NCBI RefSeq assembly: GCF_963855985.1
Contig: NC_087096.1
Coordinates: 15,562,001-15,626,000 of the forward strand
Direction of reading: 5' to 3'
Origin: Ostrinia nubilalis
Taxonomy: Eukaryota; Arthropoda; Insecta; Lepidoptera; Crambidae
DNA length: 64,000 bases
Shown here in pieces: positions 42,321 through 51,845 of the stretch. The position numbers were made by a program, and so were the translations under genes. Position 1 is the first letter of the stretch. Each line of letters begins with the position of its first letter. The notes under the pieces were generated by a model that was given only the letters and a program-made list of their open reading frames with translations, was not told where the DNA came from and made no database searches.

Positions 42321-45239
42321 TCAAATATGTGCAGACTGAACTGACCACGCATCCTTGTCATCAATATAGTCTCGAACCTTGTAGTACCCTTTGGACATAA
42401 GGGTATTTTTTATATGTATCTTAAATTTGTTTATTGGCAATTCGACAAGGTTGTGTGGTATTTTGTTAAATATGGTAATACATTTCCCCAAGAATGAATT
42501 ACCTATCTTATGCAACCTGAATGATGGAACAGCAAGTTTATTCTTATGTCTCGTGTTAAATGAGTGGACGTCACTTTTCTTAGTAAATAAATGTATATGT
42601 TTACGGACATACATAATGTTATCAAATATGTATTGCGAAGCCACAGTCAATATATTGATTTCTTTAAAAACTTCTCTAAGCGAGTCACGTGGTTTAAGAC
42701 CGTATATTGCCCGAACAGCTCTTTTCTGTAAAATGAAAATTGATTCTATGTCTGCTGCTGAGCCCCACAGTAAAAGACCATAAGACATAATACTATGAAA
42801 ATAACTAAAATATACAAGCCTTGCTGTTTCAACATCAGTCAAGTTTCTGATCTTTCTCACCGCAAAGGCAGCTGAACTAAGTCTTCCCGCCAAGGCAGCA
42901 ATATGGGGGCCCCATTGTAATTTACAGTCTAGGGTAATACCTAGAAAGACAGTAGAGTTTATCAGTTCAATGCGTTCATTATTTACTGTAATATTAGTAT
43001 TAACTTGTTTGACATTAGGCATAGTGAATTTTAAACATTTAGTTTTTTTTGCGTTTAATAGCAAATTATTAGTTGTAAACCAGTCTAATACTTTGGAAAG
43101 AGCATTATTCACGTCGTCAAATATTTCCTGACGCCTGTCAGTTTTAAAAATTAAAGAAGTGTCATCAGCAAATAATACTATCTCACAAAGGTCCTTTGAA
43201 TAAAAAGGTAGATCATTTATATAAATCAGAAAGAGCAATGGTCCCAGTATTGAGCCTTGGGGCACTCCCATTTTTAGGGGGGCGCCCGAAGAGTTAGTTC
43301 CGTGAATATTTACTTTTTGTAATCTGTCTGAGAGGTAAGAGTGTAATAGGCTTAAGGCCTTGCCTGATACGCCATAATGTTCTAGCTTAAATAACAGAGT
43401 TTGATGATCAACACAGTCAAACGCCTTCGATAAGTCACAAAATACACCAATAGCATCCTTTTTCTCCTGCCAAGCATCGAAAATGTGTTTGATAAGAGCA
43501 ACCCCTGCATCGGTCGTACTTTTCCCTTTTGTGAACCCATATTGTTTTTCATGAAACAGTTTATTTAAGTTAAAATGAGACAGTAGTTGATTGAAAATAT
43601 TTTTTTCAAATATTTTACTGAGCGCAGGTAGTATCGATATAGGTCTAAAGTTGGATGGGTCACTTTTGTCTCCTGCTTTAAATAATGGTATGATTTTACT
43701 ATGTTTCATCAGGGTAGGGAACTGACCTTCGTTAATACATTCATTAAAGATATGAGCTAAATGGGGAGCTATAAGAGGAATGATGGGTTTTATTATGTCT
43801 GTTGATATGCCCCATATATCCTCTGTCTTTTTTATATTTAGTTCTTTGAAAGTTTTTATAATAACTATGGGGTCTATTTGTCTAAATTTTAATGGGCTAT
43901 TGCAAACATCAACACAACCCTCGAGAAGAGACATTGCCTGATATGAACATGAATTAAGATTGCTTGTTGTTATGATTGGTACATTTGAGAAGTAACCTTC
44001 GAATGCGTTTGCTACCTTATCATTGCATTTAATATACTTATTATCAATTTTTAATGCGAATGTGTCATCCCGAGATATAATTCTACAAGTTTCTTTATTA
44101 ATACAATTCCAAGTAGCTTTAATTTTGTTGCCAGAGTTTTTAATTTTGTCACGTATGTAAATAGATTTTGCCATGGTACAAACTTGTTTAAAAACTTTTG
44201 AGTATTTTTTTACATATTCTATAAAGTCCGGGTCGCTACTATAGGCTTTTCTACCATATAATTCAAACATTTTTTTCCTACTAATATAAATACCTACTGT
44301 AGCCCAGTCACTGAATTTAGTTTTATTGTTTTTAATAATAATTGTTTTCTTAGGAAAAGTTTTATTGAACTCATTTTTAATTAATTCAAATAATTGCTCA
44401 TATAAAATATTTATACTACAGTTAAAATAATGCAAAAGTGGGACCTTATTTGATATTTGAGATTTAAATTTGTCTTTCTGGGATGCAGTGACTGGTCTAT
44501 ATTCTATTTCCTTGCTCGATGGCACAAAATGGTGTTGAAATGACACTATTTGACCGCAATGATCAGAATTAACAAAATTTATTATTGATTTCTCTAGCAC
44601 TAAGCAGTTACAGAATATATTGTCTAAGCAAGTAGCTGATGTTGGAGTCACCCTAGTTGGTTCAGAGAAAAGATTTAACAAGTTAAAAGATTTGAATAAA
44701 TTTAAAAACCGTATTGAAAGAGAGGAATCTTCTATTATATTAATATTAAAGTCTCCACATACAACTACTTTCTTTGAACTGTTACACACTCTTCTAAGTA
44801 CCTCTTCCATTGTGGTTTCAAATAATTCATAGTTACTAGATGGGGGTCTATATACACATACAATAACATAGTCGTCCAGTTCTGCACATGACAGCTCAAT
44901 AGTTCGCTCAACAGAGAGAGATACAATATCTTTACGCTCTTTACATTTTAATTTATCATTGATTAATATTAGTGACCCTCCACGAATAGCTAACTCTCTA
45001 GTGAATGAACTAATAAGCTTATAATTATTAATGCTCAGCATTAGTTCATATTGCCTGAGCCAATGTTCCGTTAAACATAAGACATGAATATTCAATTCTT
45101 GGATAAATAACTCAATTTCCAAGTCTTTGCCGGAGAAGCCTTGTACATTTTGATGCACTAAATTAAGACCGTTAAATTTCTTTGTACCCGAATTTTGTAT
45201 GCCAGAGTTATCCTCTATTGTCTTACGATGTAATTTAAA
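42321..45239 (-). CDS. LINE ORF2: APE endonuclease and reverse transcriptase
   Basis: The open frame runs 972 codons from the codon after a TAA at 45242-45240 to the stop at 42321. It has no ATG until 67 codons in, after the first endonuclease motifs. Counting from the GTG at 45158: endonuclease QNVQG near 3-7 and LTEHWL near 29-34, VVCGDFNINI, and the NSDHCGQIV active site; then reverse transcriptase blocks FRPISILPALSKIFEK, QYGFTKGKST, GVFCDLSKAFDCVDH, GVPQGSILGPLLFLIYINDL and FADD at 663-666; then the C-terminal region with SYGLLLWGSAADIES. All key residues are present and the frame is unbroken, so the enzyme could be functional. It overlaps the end of ORF1 by about 25 nt in the -1 frame. 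Confidence 0.92.
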   Translation of the reverse strand, partial: FKLHRKTIEDNSGIQNSGTKKFNGLNLVHQNVQGFSGKDLEIELFIQELNIHVLCLTEHWLRQYELMLSINNYKLISSFTRELAIRGGSLILINDKLKCKERKDIVSLSVERTIELSCAELDDYVIVCVYRPPSSNYELFETTMEEVLRRVCNSSKKVVVCGDFNINIIEDSSLSIRFLNLFKSFNLLNLFSEPTRVTPTSATCLDNIFCNCLVLEKSIINFVNSDHCGQIVSFQHHFVPSSKEIEYRPVTASQKDKFKSQISNKVPLLHYFNCSINILYEQLFELIKNEFNKTFPKKTIIIKNNKTKFSDWATVGIYISRKKMFELYGRKAYSSDPDFIEYVKKYSKVFKQVCTMAKSIYIRDKIKNSGNKIKATWNCINKETCRIISRDDTFALKIDNKYIKCNDKVANAFEGYFSNVPIITTSNLNSCSYQAMSLLEGCVDVCNSPLKFRQIDPIVIIKTFKELNIKKTEDIWGISTDIIKPIIPLIAPHLAHIFNECINEGQFPTLMKHSKIIPLFKAGDKSDPSNFRPISILPALSKIFEKNIFNQLLSHFNLNKLFHEKQYGFTKGKSTTDAGVALIKHIFDAWQEKKDAIGVFCDLSKAFDCVDHQTLLFKLEHYGVSGKALSLLHSYLSDRLQKVNIHGTNSSGAPLKMGVPQGSILGPLLFLIYINDLPFYSKDLCEIVLFADDTSLIFKTDRRQEIFDDVNNALSKVLDWFTTNNLLLNAKKTKCLKFTMPNVKQVNTNITVNNERIELINSTVFLGITLDCKLQWGPHIAALAGRLSSAAFAVRKIRNLTDVETARLVYFSYFHSIMSYGLLLWGSAADIESIFILQKRAVRAIYGLKPRDSLREVFKEINILTVASQYIFDNIMYVRKHIHLFTKKSDVHSFNTRHKNKLAVPSFRLHKIGNSFLGKCITIFNKIPHNLVELPINKFKIHIKNTLMSKGYYKVRDYIDDKDAWSVQSAHI

Positions 45240-46126
45240 TTATGATTTGGAACAGATTCCAAGGGTCGAACATCCATGTTCTGCTCAATAAAAGCAGTTT
45301 GGCTAGCCAAATTAATGGCTAAATATTTAATAAAATATGATAGCGAATTCGCTATTCGTCTTTTACAATATTTATTTAGATAATTATATTTATCTATTGT
45401 CAATAAACATTTATTTTTTAAATAATTGTTAATGTCAATTACATGGAATTTGCATTGATTATATGTCAGTGTATTCAATGTCAAATTCAATTTATATCTT
45501 AAATTATTTTCCTCCTGTGGCAAGCTTCTACTGTAGGGGAATGTGAACAAAATTATTTTATCTACATTAAGTAAACATAAGCTATCAAAAATATTTAGTA
45601 GGTCTTTTTTGCCTACATTGCCCCTATTTCCTATTAAAATTACTAATGTGGAATTTATTGAGAACGAATAATTTGTTATTTTTCTCATAATTTGTAAATA
45701 GGAAGCACCCGGTAAACAATGGTTGATTACACTTTGTCCCAAGTAACTATTAATAAGTTGGCCCATATTTTTGCCTAACTCATCACTGAACATTACTATG
45801 TTGGTTTTTTCAATATTTTTAGTTGGGGAGCCGCTGGTAAATGTGTGTGATATCCTAGGACAGTAGTCTTTGTTTAGGGTGTTTAGAGTAGGTGGTGACT
45901 CACAACCAGACTGAAAACTATCTGTACAAGATTCATCCAATAGGATAGAATTTTGACAGTTGCAATTAGATATAAATTTTTTCAAAGCCTGGAAATGTTC
46001 ATCACACTCTTTTTTTGTACATTGATACCGTTCAGACATTGTGTTCAAAGATTTCTTAAGATTACATAATTTATATTCTAGGTTTTCGACATCATGTTCA
46101 TATTTCAGTACACTATTCTCTAACAT
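45215..46126 (-). CDS. LINE ORF1, C-terminal part with SGNH-like fold
   Basis: A 303-codon frame. Upstream of its first ATG the frame stays open for about 18 codons (NERQRLKNELDICST), so the true protein probably continues from the frame ending at 46167. The first 70 residues are heptad-like coiled coil. Residues about 105-260 resemble the SGNH/esterase fold of some CR1-type ORF1 proteins: NIVMFSDELGKNMGQL, LPGASYL, LVILIGNRGN and FHVIDINNYL. The usual GDS nucleophile motif reads SDE here, so esterase catalysis looks unlikely, but the fold assignment is inferred from pattern only. In ORF1 proteins of this kind the role is RNA binding and RNP assembly. Confidence 0.7.
   Translation of the reverse strand: MLENSVLKYEHDVENLEYKLCNLKKSLNTMSERYQCTKKECDEHFQALKKFISNCNCQNSILLDESCTDSFQSGCESPPTLNTLNKDYCPRISHTFTSGSPTKNIEKTNIVMFSDELGKNMGQLINSYLGQSVINHCLPGASYLQIMRKITNYSFSINSTLVILIGNRGNVGKKDLLNIFDSLCLLNVDKIILFTFPYSRSLPQEENNLRYKLNLTLNTLTYNQCKFHVIDINNYLKNKCLLTIDKYNYLNKYCKRRIANSLSYFIKYLAINLASQTAFIEQNMDVRPLESVPNHNLNYIVRQ
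45233..45239 (-). promoter_or_regulatory. Candidate -1 ribosomal frameshift site (UUUAAAU)
   Basis: On the minus strand the ORF1 frame reads T TTA AAT, which fits the X XXY YYZ slippery pattern exactly. The -1 frame is closed by TAA at 45242-45240 and opens exactly at this heptamer, then stays open through all of ORF2. ORF1 stops with TAG at 45217, five codons after the heptamer. No strong downstream stem or pseudoknot was recognised by eye. Confidence 0.55.
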
Positions 46127-46166
46127 TGTGGAACATATGTCAAGCTCATTCTTTAGACGCTGTCTC

Positions 46167-46784
46167 TCATTTATAGTTTACTTTGTTGTATAAGCATTTT
46201 TGTTTTTTAATCAACTTATTTGTTTTTTTAATATAATTACTAATTTTTACATACTTTTTAAATTTATTTTTACTGCATCTGACAATCTTACCACATACAG
46301 GAGTATTGTTTAAAGTATTATCACAAGTTAGGTCTATGGTAATTAATTGTTTGTCAGATGCAGTTTGGGTCAGGCTGGGCGCACTACCGACTAACTCGTC
46401 AAACATGATTTGGGTTTTGGTGGCTGTGCAGGCTTCTCTTTCAGCTTCCATTAATTCGATATGGCTGTGAGCATCATAAAGGTCTTGTTTCATGATGGTC
46501 ATACGTCTGAGGTTGTGTACGTACTCTTCATTGCACTCACCAAACCCGTCAATGATTAATTGTAGCCTATTCCGTTCCTCTACAATTGTCTCATAGTTGG
46601 TGTGCAGCTCAGCCATCTCTTTCTTTAAATGCTTGTTTTTATCCCACACATCCATCAGCTCCCTCTCATTGTCCTCTCTTTCCCTATTTAATTGCTCAAT
46701 CAAGTCTTTGGCTGCCTTCAAATCTCTCAAAGCCAGTTGGAGTTGGGACTCCTCCCGGCGAGCAAAGGCTTTACGTGTAAGCAT
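46167..46784 (-). CDS. LINE ORF1, N-terminal coiled-coil part (frame ends early)
   Basis: A 205-codon frame from ATG at 46784. Residues about 8-75 are rich in Glu, Lys, Arg and Leu with heptad spacing (LRDLKAAKDLIEQLNRERED; NKHLKKEMAELHTNYETIV) and should form a coiled coil for multimerisation. The C-terminus is basic (KKYVKISNYIKKTNKLIKK) and may bind RNA. The frame stops with TGA at 46169, and the next part of ORF1 continues in the +1 frame: removing one A from the CTATAAATGAG stretch would join the two. A one-base insertion is the simplest explanation; a natural two-ORF arrangement is the alternative. Confidence 0.7.
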   Translation of the reverse strand: MLTRKAFARREESQLQLALRDLKAAKDLIEQLNREREDNERELMDVWDKNKHLKKEMAELHTNYETIVEERNRLQLIIDGFGECNEEYVHNLRRMTIMKQDLYDAHSHIELMEAEREACTATKTQIMFDELVGSAPSLTQTASDKQLITIDLTCDNTLNNTPVCGKIVRCSKNKFKKYVKISNYIKKTNKLIKKQKCLYNKVNYK

Positions 46785-46830
46785 TGTTTCTTTTGGTAAA
46801 TAATAAAGTATTAAAATGTAAATGCCAAAG

Positions 46831-47509
46831 GATCAATTGATCAATAATTGGAGGTTGACAAAAATGTAGGTAAATATAACCTCTTACGCGGGTGACAGTA
46901 TAAGGTCACAATAATAGTATTTCGTTTCTAAAATATGCACTACTGTTGTAAATATAAAACAAATAGGTACCTGTTTCGAAAGATAGAACAATGTTAACAA
47001 AATCCAACGTAATATTTTCGTAATTGCACTGTCAAATCGGTTCTAAGTATTTGCACAATTTGCACCATAAACACAATGCAATACACAGATTTAAACGTTA
47101 TTTCACTTATAAATACATAAAACAGTAACAGTGATGAGTTTAGAGACCTTTTATGATATTAAATTAAATAAAAATCAGTAAATAAATTGGGACAAGTTCA
47201 AATCAGCTGTTAGCGGTAGTGTTGCCACAGGAAAAAAAATCGATATGCCAATGGCAAGGTTTAAAGATTCTTTAACTTTCAAGAGATGAAGGAGACTGAA
47301 TACTCGTAATATTTCTCTCTCTTCCGACTACTGCAACTCCTGCATACTTATTTATTTTTTATTTATTTACACTTTTGCACATACAACTGTACAGTGGCGG
47401 ACTTAATGCCAGGTGGCATTATCTGCCAGTCAACCAGTCAAGTAGAGAGACTAAGGCGGTGCAATAAATATGACGTTTAATTAATATACTTACATAGCAT
47501 TAGATAAAA
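46831..47509. other. No gene seen
   Basis: AT-rich DNA to the right of the LINE. Near 47390-47460 lies a dispersed-repeat fragment (GCGGACTTAATGCCAGGTGG) related in inverted form to about 29880-29970. Confidence 0.45.
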
Positions 47510-48176
47510 TAAATGTCCGTGTTGTACCCACTCCTCTGAAAGTTGGAGACACTACACTCGAAGTTGTTGTCAATTATGTATACCTGGGACAAGCAGTCCA
47601 GTTAGGTAGGTCCAACTTCGAGAAAGAGGTTAATCGTCGAATCCAACTCGGCTGGGCAGCGTTCGGGAAGCTTCGCGAAATTCTCACGTCCGAAATACCG
47701 CAGTGTCTCAAGTCAAAAGTATTTGACCAGTGTGTGTTGCCAGTGATGGTGTATGGCTCTGAGACGTGGTCGCTTACTATGGGCCTCATAAGAAGGCTCA
47801 AGGTCACCCAAAGAGCGATGGAGCGTGCTATGCTCGGAGTTTCCCTGCGTGATCGAATCAGAAATGAGGAGATCCGTAGGAGAACCAGAGTGACTGACAT
47901 AGCCCGCAGAATCGCTAAAATCAAACACGGGGGCACGCGGGGCACATAGCTCGTAGAGCTGATGGCCGCTGGGGCAGGAAAGTTCTTGAGTGGCGACCAC
48001 GAGCTGGAAGACGTAGCGTGGGCAGGCCTCCCACTAGGTGGACCGACGATCTGGTGAAAGTCGCGGGAAGTACCTGGATGCAAGCGGCGCAGGACCGGTC
48101 TTTGTGGAAATCCTTGGGGGAGGCCTTTGTCCAGCAGTGGACGTCTTTCGGCTGAAACGAACGAACGAACGAACGA
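47510..48176 (+). pseudogene. RTE-like LINE reverse transcriptase fragment, longest copy
   Basis: About 660 bp from LEVVVNYVYLGQAVQLGRSN through AAFGKLREILTSEIPQCLKS, VLPVMVYGSETWSL, RRLKVTQRAMERAMLGVSL to RIAKIK, then a disruption near 47930 (ACACGGGGGCACGCGGGGCA in place of the KWQWAGH codons), then GRPPTRWTDDLVKV and QQWTSFG. The (ACGA)n tail is at 48155-48175. It is 5'-truncated and frame-broken, so inactive, but it shows the most upstream part of this LINE in the window. YxGSETW is a recognisable RTE-clade C-terminal motif. Confidence 0.88.
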
Positions 48177-48569
48177 GATAAAATAAATAACATAAGAATA
48201 CATATTAATATAATAGACATACACCTAGATACATAAACATAATAATAATAATATTGGCGTATACTTAGCCAAGATATACATACAGCCATTAATAAAACCC
48301 AGTCAAAGAATCTTCGGATATTAATTCAGTCAAAGAACTTGAATTGAAACCCGCAACGATTTCATAAAAGAAAAAAAATAAAATGTATCAATAGAAGTAT
48401 AGACTTACATTTATAGGAAAACTAACAGGCGGGCAATAAATAAACAAGACATGTTTGCCTTCGGAATATCAAAAACACAAGCAAGCCACGAAGAAAGACA
48501 ACATTATAGGTACCATTAGGATTTTAATTTGTAATTACTTTTTTTTTATTTATTGTAATAGCTTAACAA

Positions 48570-49640
48570 AACAAATTATTCAATTTTTAGCGTTAAGAGT
48601 CGCATCTCAAACTAATTTGAAACGCCGTACAGCGTACTTATTACACTTGAAATTTTCGACGGGTTCATCCAGTGTCTAAGTAACTCAGTTGGAAGAGCAG
48701 TCGCACACAGGTGAAATTTACGTAATTTGTGGCCAAAATTAAAAAAAGCAAAGTTACTCCGATTCTAAATTAGTAACCTAATATAGGAACAAGACATATG
48801 GCGCCATCTATAAATGATATTTAAAAAGTTTAACACTTTTTATCCAGATACCCACAACATTTGATTTAAACAGTTTTTCTTGTTGAGTAATTTATTATAA
48901 TTTTAGCTCTTGTTTAACAACAACGTTTAACTTTTATTTAGTTGATATTTGGTATAAAACATATGGATTCTATACTTCCAGGTTAGTTTATTATTTCTGT
49001 ATTACTAAACAGTCTACATTACTTACTATGTTATAGATATATAGGTTTGAATAGAAGTCTATATTTTAACAGTTTATTTTTTTAAACAGTGAAAAAGTTC
49101 ATGATCAAGCGCGATCAACCCGTTTCTTTTACATATTTCGAAAGAACATATCTATGGCTTTCATATGACACCAAAATTAGCTGCGTCAAACTGCGTCACC
49201 TAAACAAAATATTGCAAAACTGTCAATTTTTATGAATTTTAAAAATACTCTTAATATGTTTTCAGGCACTTCCCAGAATAGCATTCCATTAGTATTCCCT
49301 ATCCTTAAGATGTAATAAAACTTTTAAAAGAACCAAAAATAACTTCTGCATCGTAATTGTATTTTTTTTAATTTATCAAATTTTTAACAAATTATTACTA
49401 AATACATCAATGAAAACATTTGTTAGTTTTTCTTTTTAAATCACCTTTAAACTATTATTTTAGACAGACTACAGCAATATATAGGCATAAACACACTTAA
49501 CGGAATTTTGGCCAACTTTTGAACAAATTTCACCTGTGTGAGTCGCCCGGCAAGCGGAAGGTCGTGGCTTCATTTCCCGCCTTAGGCAGTTCGATTTTTT
49601 CAAGTTATTTATAATTCAAATACCTAATAAATAATAATTT
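48570..49640 (+). mobile_element. tRNA-derived SINE interrupted by a MITE
   Basis: The body and head of the SINE (TAACTCAGTTGGAAGAGCAG at about 48680-48700, A-box-like) are cut at AGTCG and resume at 49541 with AGTCGCCCGGCAAGCGGAAG, then TTTCCCGCCTTAGGCAGTTC and a T-rich tail. Relatives lie at 40590-40710, 41655-41765 and 50150-50260. Confidence 0.75.
48704..49540. mobile_element. 837-bp non-autonomous DNA element, Transib-like
   Basis: Ends CACACAGGTGAAATTT and its complement AAATTTCACCTGTGTG, with a second paired block TGGCCAAAATT a few bases further in. The flanking duplication is AGTCG at 48699-48703 and 49541-49545. A 5-bp duplication with CAC termini fits the Transib group, though the CACWRTG consensus is not exact. 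There is no transposase ORF. The interrupted SINE confirms both boundaries. Confidence 0.6.
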
Positions 49641-49946
49641 CAAAATAGCATAATAAGTAAACCTGTGTGCACAATAAGTTAAAAAACAAAATGATCCCAC
49701 ATGATATTTTTTAAAAGTATGATGTGAGAAAATATCGAACACTGAGATACGAAAGAAACCTACCAAACTTACTACCAAACCGTCTTAGATTACCTTAGCT
49801 TATAAGCTCCACAAATCATTGGCTTCAATCAGACTTCTTTTCTAGTCCCTTCAATTTCCCTCCCGGACTTTAAATAGAATCAGAGGTTCCGTACCATCTT
49901 TTGGAATCTTATTTTCTGTCCACAGAAAAAAGTTCAGCTGCATTAG

Positions 49947-50105
49947 TGTCGGGGTCGGACTGGCCGAATCAAGTTCCAAGGAACTCGGGTTCAAACCCCG
50001 CCGCTGTATTATTGTGTGAAACCCTCTCGTTAGACAAGTATAAATTAGCTTAACTCAAGGGGTTATCTGGACTATTAGTTACTTGTATTAACACATACTG
50101 ATTAT
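49947..50105 (+). mobile_element. tRNA-derived SINE, second family
   Basis: GTCGGACTGGCCGA (A-box region) and CGGGTTCAAACCCCGCCGC (B-box) define a tRNA-like head. The body (CTATTAGTTACTTGTATTAA) matches the copy at 61355-61600. Confidence 0.65.
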
Positions 50106-50149
50106 TCTTTAAAAACTGTTGGAAAAATTGTGTATATTAATTCTGAAAA

Positions 50150-50260
50150 CTTGAAAAAATCGAACTGCCTAAGGCGCGAAGAGCTGCAGTCACCCGGCAA
50201 GCGAAAGATCGTGGGTTCGTTTCACAATCGCTTTCCAGGTGGCTATCCTCAGCTATTTGA
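50150..50260. mobile_element. Rearranged SINE fragment
   Basis: The tail (AAAAAATCGAACTGCCTAAG, minus) is joined directly to the head in the plus orientation (GCAGTCACCCGGCAAGCGAA). This is an inversion within the first SINE family. Confidence 0.5.
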
Positions 50261-50274
50261 GTTACAGAGACTAA

Positions 50275-50390
50275 TGCCCGTTTTCACTATCAATCCCTAA
50301 TTTTTAAGTGACCCCTATGAAAACAAAATTACTGTTATGTGTTACCATAGGGGTCACTTAAAAATTAAGGATTGATGGTGAAAACGGGCA
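50275..50390. mobile_element. TGCCCGTTTTCACYATCAAT palindromic MITE, copy 1
   Basis: A 116-bp near-perfect palindrome flanked by TAA at 50272-50274 and 50391-50393. The TWA-type duplication suggests PIF/Harbinger. A second copy is at 63403-63518. Confidence 0.8.
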
Positions 50391-50758
50391 TAAATCTATG
50401 AATCAAGGGAATTTTACATTGTAAGCTAAAATCTTTTTATCTTACAGTCTATTTCTCTTAACTATAAAACATAACTTAGTAAAAATATAACAAAGTATTT
50501 TATTGCATTTTGCAGGTTTCCCTTTTGTTGTGCCGACCTTGTTTACTTGCGTAGTTCTTACCTACATTTATAATTCTGGGTCACCGTGAATCTATGTATG
50601 TTTGAGATCAAACACATTATTGAATCGACTTACAAGTCGAATAATAAAACGTCACTCTTATAAACGAATTGTTATTTTCTAGGATCAAAGACTTTTCATA
50701 AAACTTCTTTATACCATAACATGTGACAAATCAGGTTTGACTTGGCAGACAGACGTAA

Positions 50759-51130
50759 GACCCGGTTTCTACCAAAGCGAAGCGGAGCGGAGAAGAGCGA
50801 AGAAATGTTTTGAGCAACCAATCAGATGTCATCCAGGTGAAATGAAATTGACAGAATGAAATCTGATTTTTTATTCAAAACACTAGCTGTGCCCGTGACT
50901 TTGTACGTTCGTACGTAAATTTTTACTCTGCACCTATTACTCGTAGCGTGATGGTATATAGCCTATAGCCTTCCTCAATAAATGGGCTATCTAACACTGA
51001 AAGAATTTTTCAAATCGGACCGGTAGTTCCTGAGATTAACGCGTTCAAGTAAACAAACAAACAAACTCTTCAGCTTTATAATATTAGTATAGATTTCTCC
51101 GCTCCGCTCTGTCTTGGTGAAAACCGGGCC
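50759..51130. mobile_element. MITE with AGCGGAGCGGAGAA inverted ends, hosting a Helitron
   Basis: Ends GACCCGGTTTCTACCAAAG and GGCCCGGTTTTCACCAAG (the latter read on the minus strand from 51130), with TAA on each side (50756-50758, 51131-51133). A Helitron sits inside at 50883-51093; without it the MITE is about 161 bp. Confidence 0.7.
50883..51093 (-). mobile_element. Helitron inside the MITE
   Basis: The minus strand starts A|TCTATACTAATATTATAA with GCTGAAGAGTTTGTTTG and GATAGCCCATTTATTGAGG, and ends CTAG|T at 50886-50883. A copy of the same family in plus orientation is at 61918-62157. Confidence 0.75.
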
Positions 51131-51539
51131 TAAGTCTCAGTTTGTCCGTCTCAATTATTGAGAACGAATCACTAAAGTTTTTTTAGAATTTTTGTTTTGT
51201 TTTGAATTGTTTTAAGAAATAAGGAACCCTAAAAGCAATGTCTAGTCTTCGAAATCCCTGGACTCATTGTCCGGAAAATAATCAAGAGGTTTTAAATCAC
51301 AAGTCGATGTCGCCCTTTTGTGGACTGTTGAAACGCAATAAATAATTCCGAAACCCTTTTCCTGTGAATTGTATGGGATAGATCCCTTTTCACTTTGAAT
51401 TTTTGAGGTAATTTATTAGATTCGACCATTAAACATTGAAGGTTTTGCAAAGTGGTTGTATTATGTCGAGTGGTAATCTTTATTTAACTAATAAGTATCC
51501 TTGTAAATAAAAGATGTAAGCTGAATATTTTGTGGACAT

Positions 51540-51598
51540 TTTTAAGGAGGCCTATGTTCAGCAGTGGACGTCCTATGGCTGAAATGATAATGATGATG
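51540..51598 (+). mobile_element. RTE-like LINE 3' end (very short)
   Basis: AGGAGGCCTATGTTCAGCAG to the GATAATGATGATG tail. Confidence 0.7.
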
Positions 51599-51636
51599 AC
51601 CCAATAGTATTTAGACCACCTAAAATAATCTACTTA

Positions 51637-51844
51637 TCTATATTTAGAAAAGCAAAAGGTCACTGATTGACTGACTGACTGACTGACTGACTCACTCACT
51701 CATCACGAAATCTCAGAAATGTGCTAGGAAAGTGCTAGGAGTCTCAAATTTTGAGTAAAATTAATTAAGAACGGATTTTACGAAACTCCACTCCTAAGGT
51801 GGTAAAACGGGATCCACGCGTACGAAGTCGCGGGCGGCCGCTAG
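51637..51844 (+). mobile_element. Short Helitron
   Basis: A|TCTATATTTAGAAAAGC, (GACT)n tract, CACGCGTACGAAGTCGCGGG and CTAG|T at 51841-51844. Same family as the pair at 30427-30868. Confidence 0.75.
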
Positions 51845-51845
51845 T

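Larger units (their letters stand above)
42055..46830 (-). mobile_element. Near full-length CR1/Jockey-like non-LTR retrotransposon
   Basis: Minus-strand element with ORF1 (46784-45215, one frame break), ORF2 (45239-42321), a 3' untranslated region and a (TTTTGA)n tail at 42059-42095. The 5' edge is approximate; no target duplication was identified. The combination of coiled coil plus SGNH-like ORF1, APE-type endonuclease and this reverse transcriptase fits the CR1/L2/Daphne part of the Jockey group; the exact clade is uncertain. Confidence 0.85.

Noticed and set aside
47574..48224. 216-codon minus-strand frame
   Set aside because: Antisense of the RTE fragment; the plus strand carries the recognisable protein.
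49947..50010. tRNA-like sequence considered as a tRNA gene
   Set aside because: It has A- and B-box-like motifs but no complete cloverleaf, and it continues into a repeated body, so it is a SINE.
51650..51700. (GACT)n run considered as a CRISPR-like or satellite array
   Set aside because: A simple microsatellite inside a short Helitron; no spacers.
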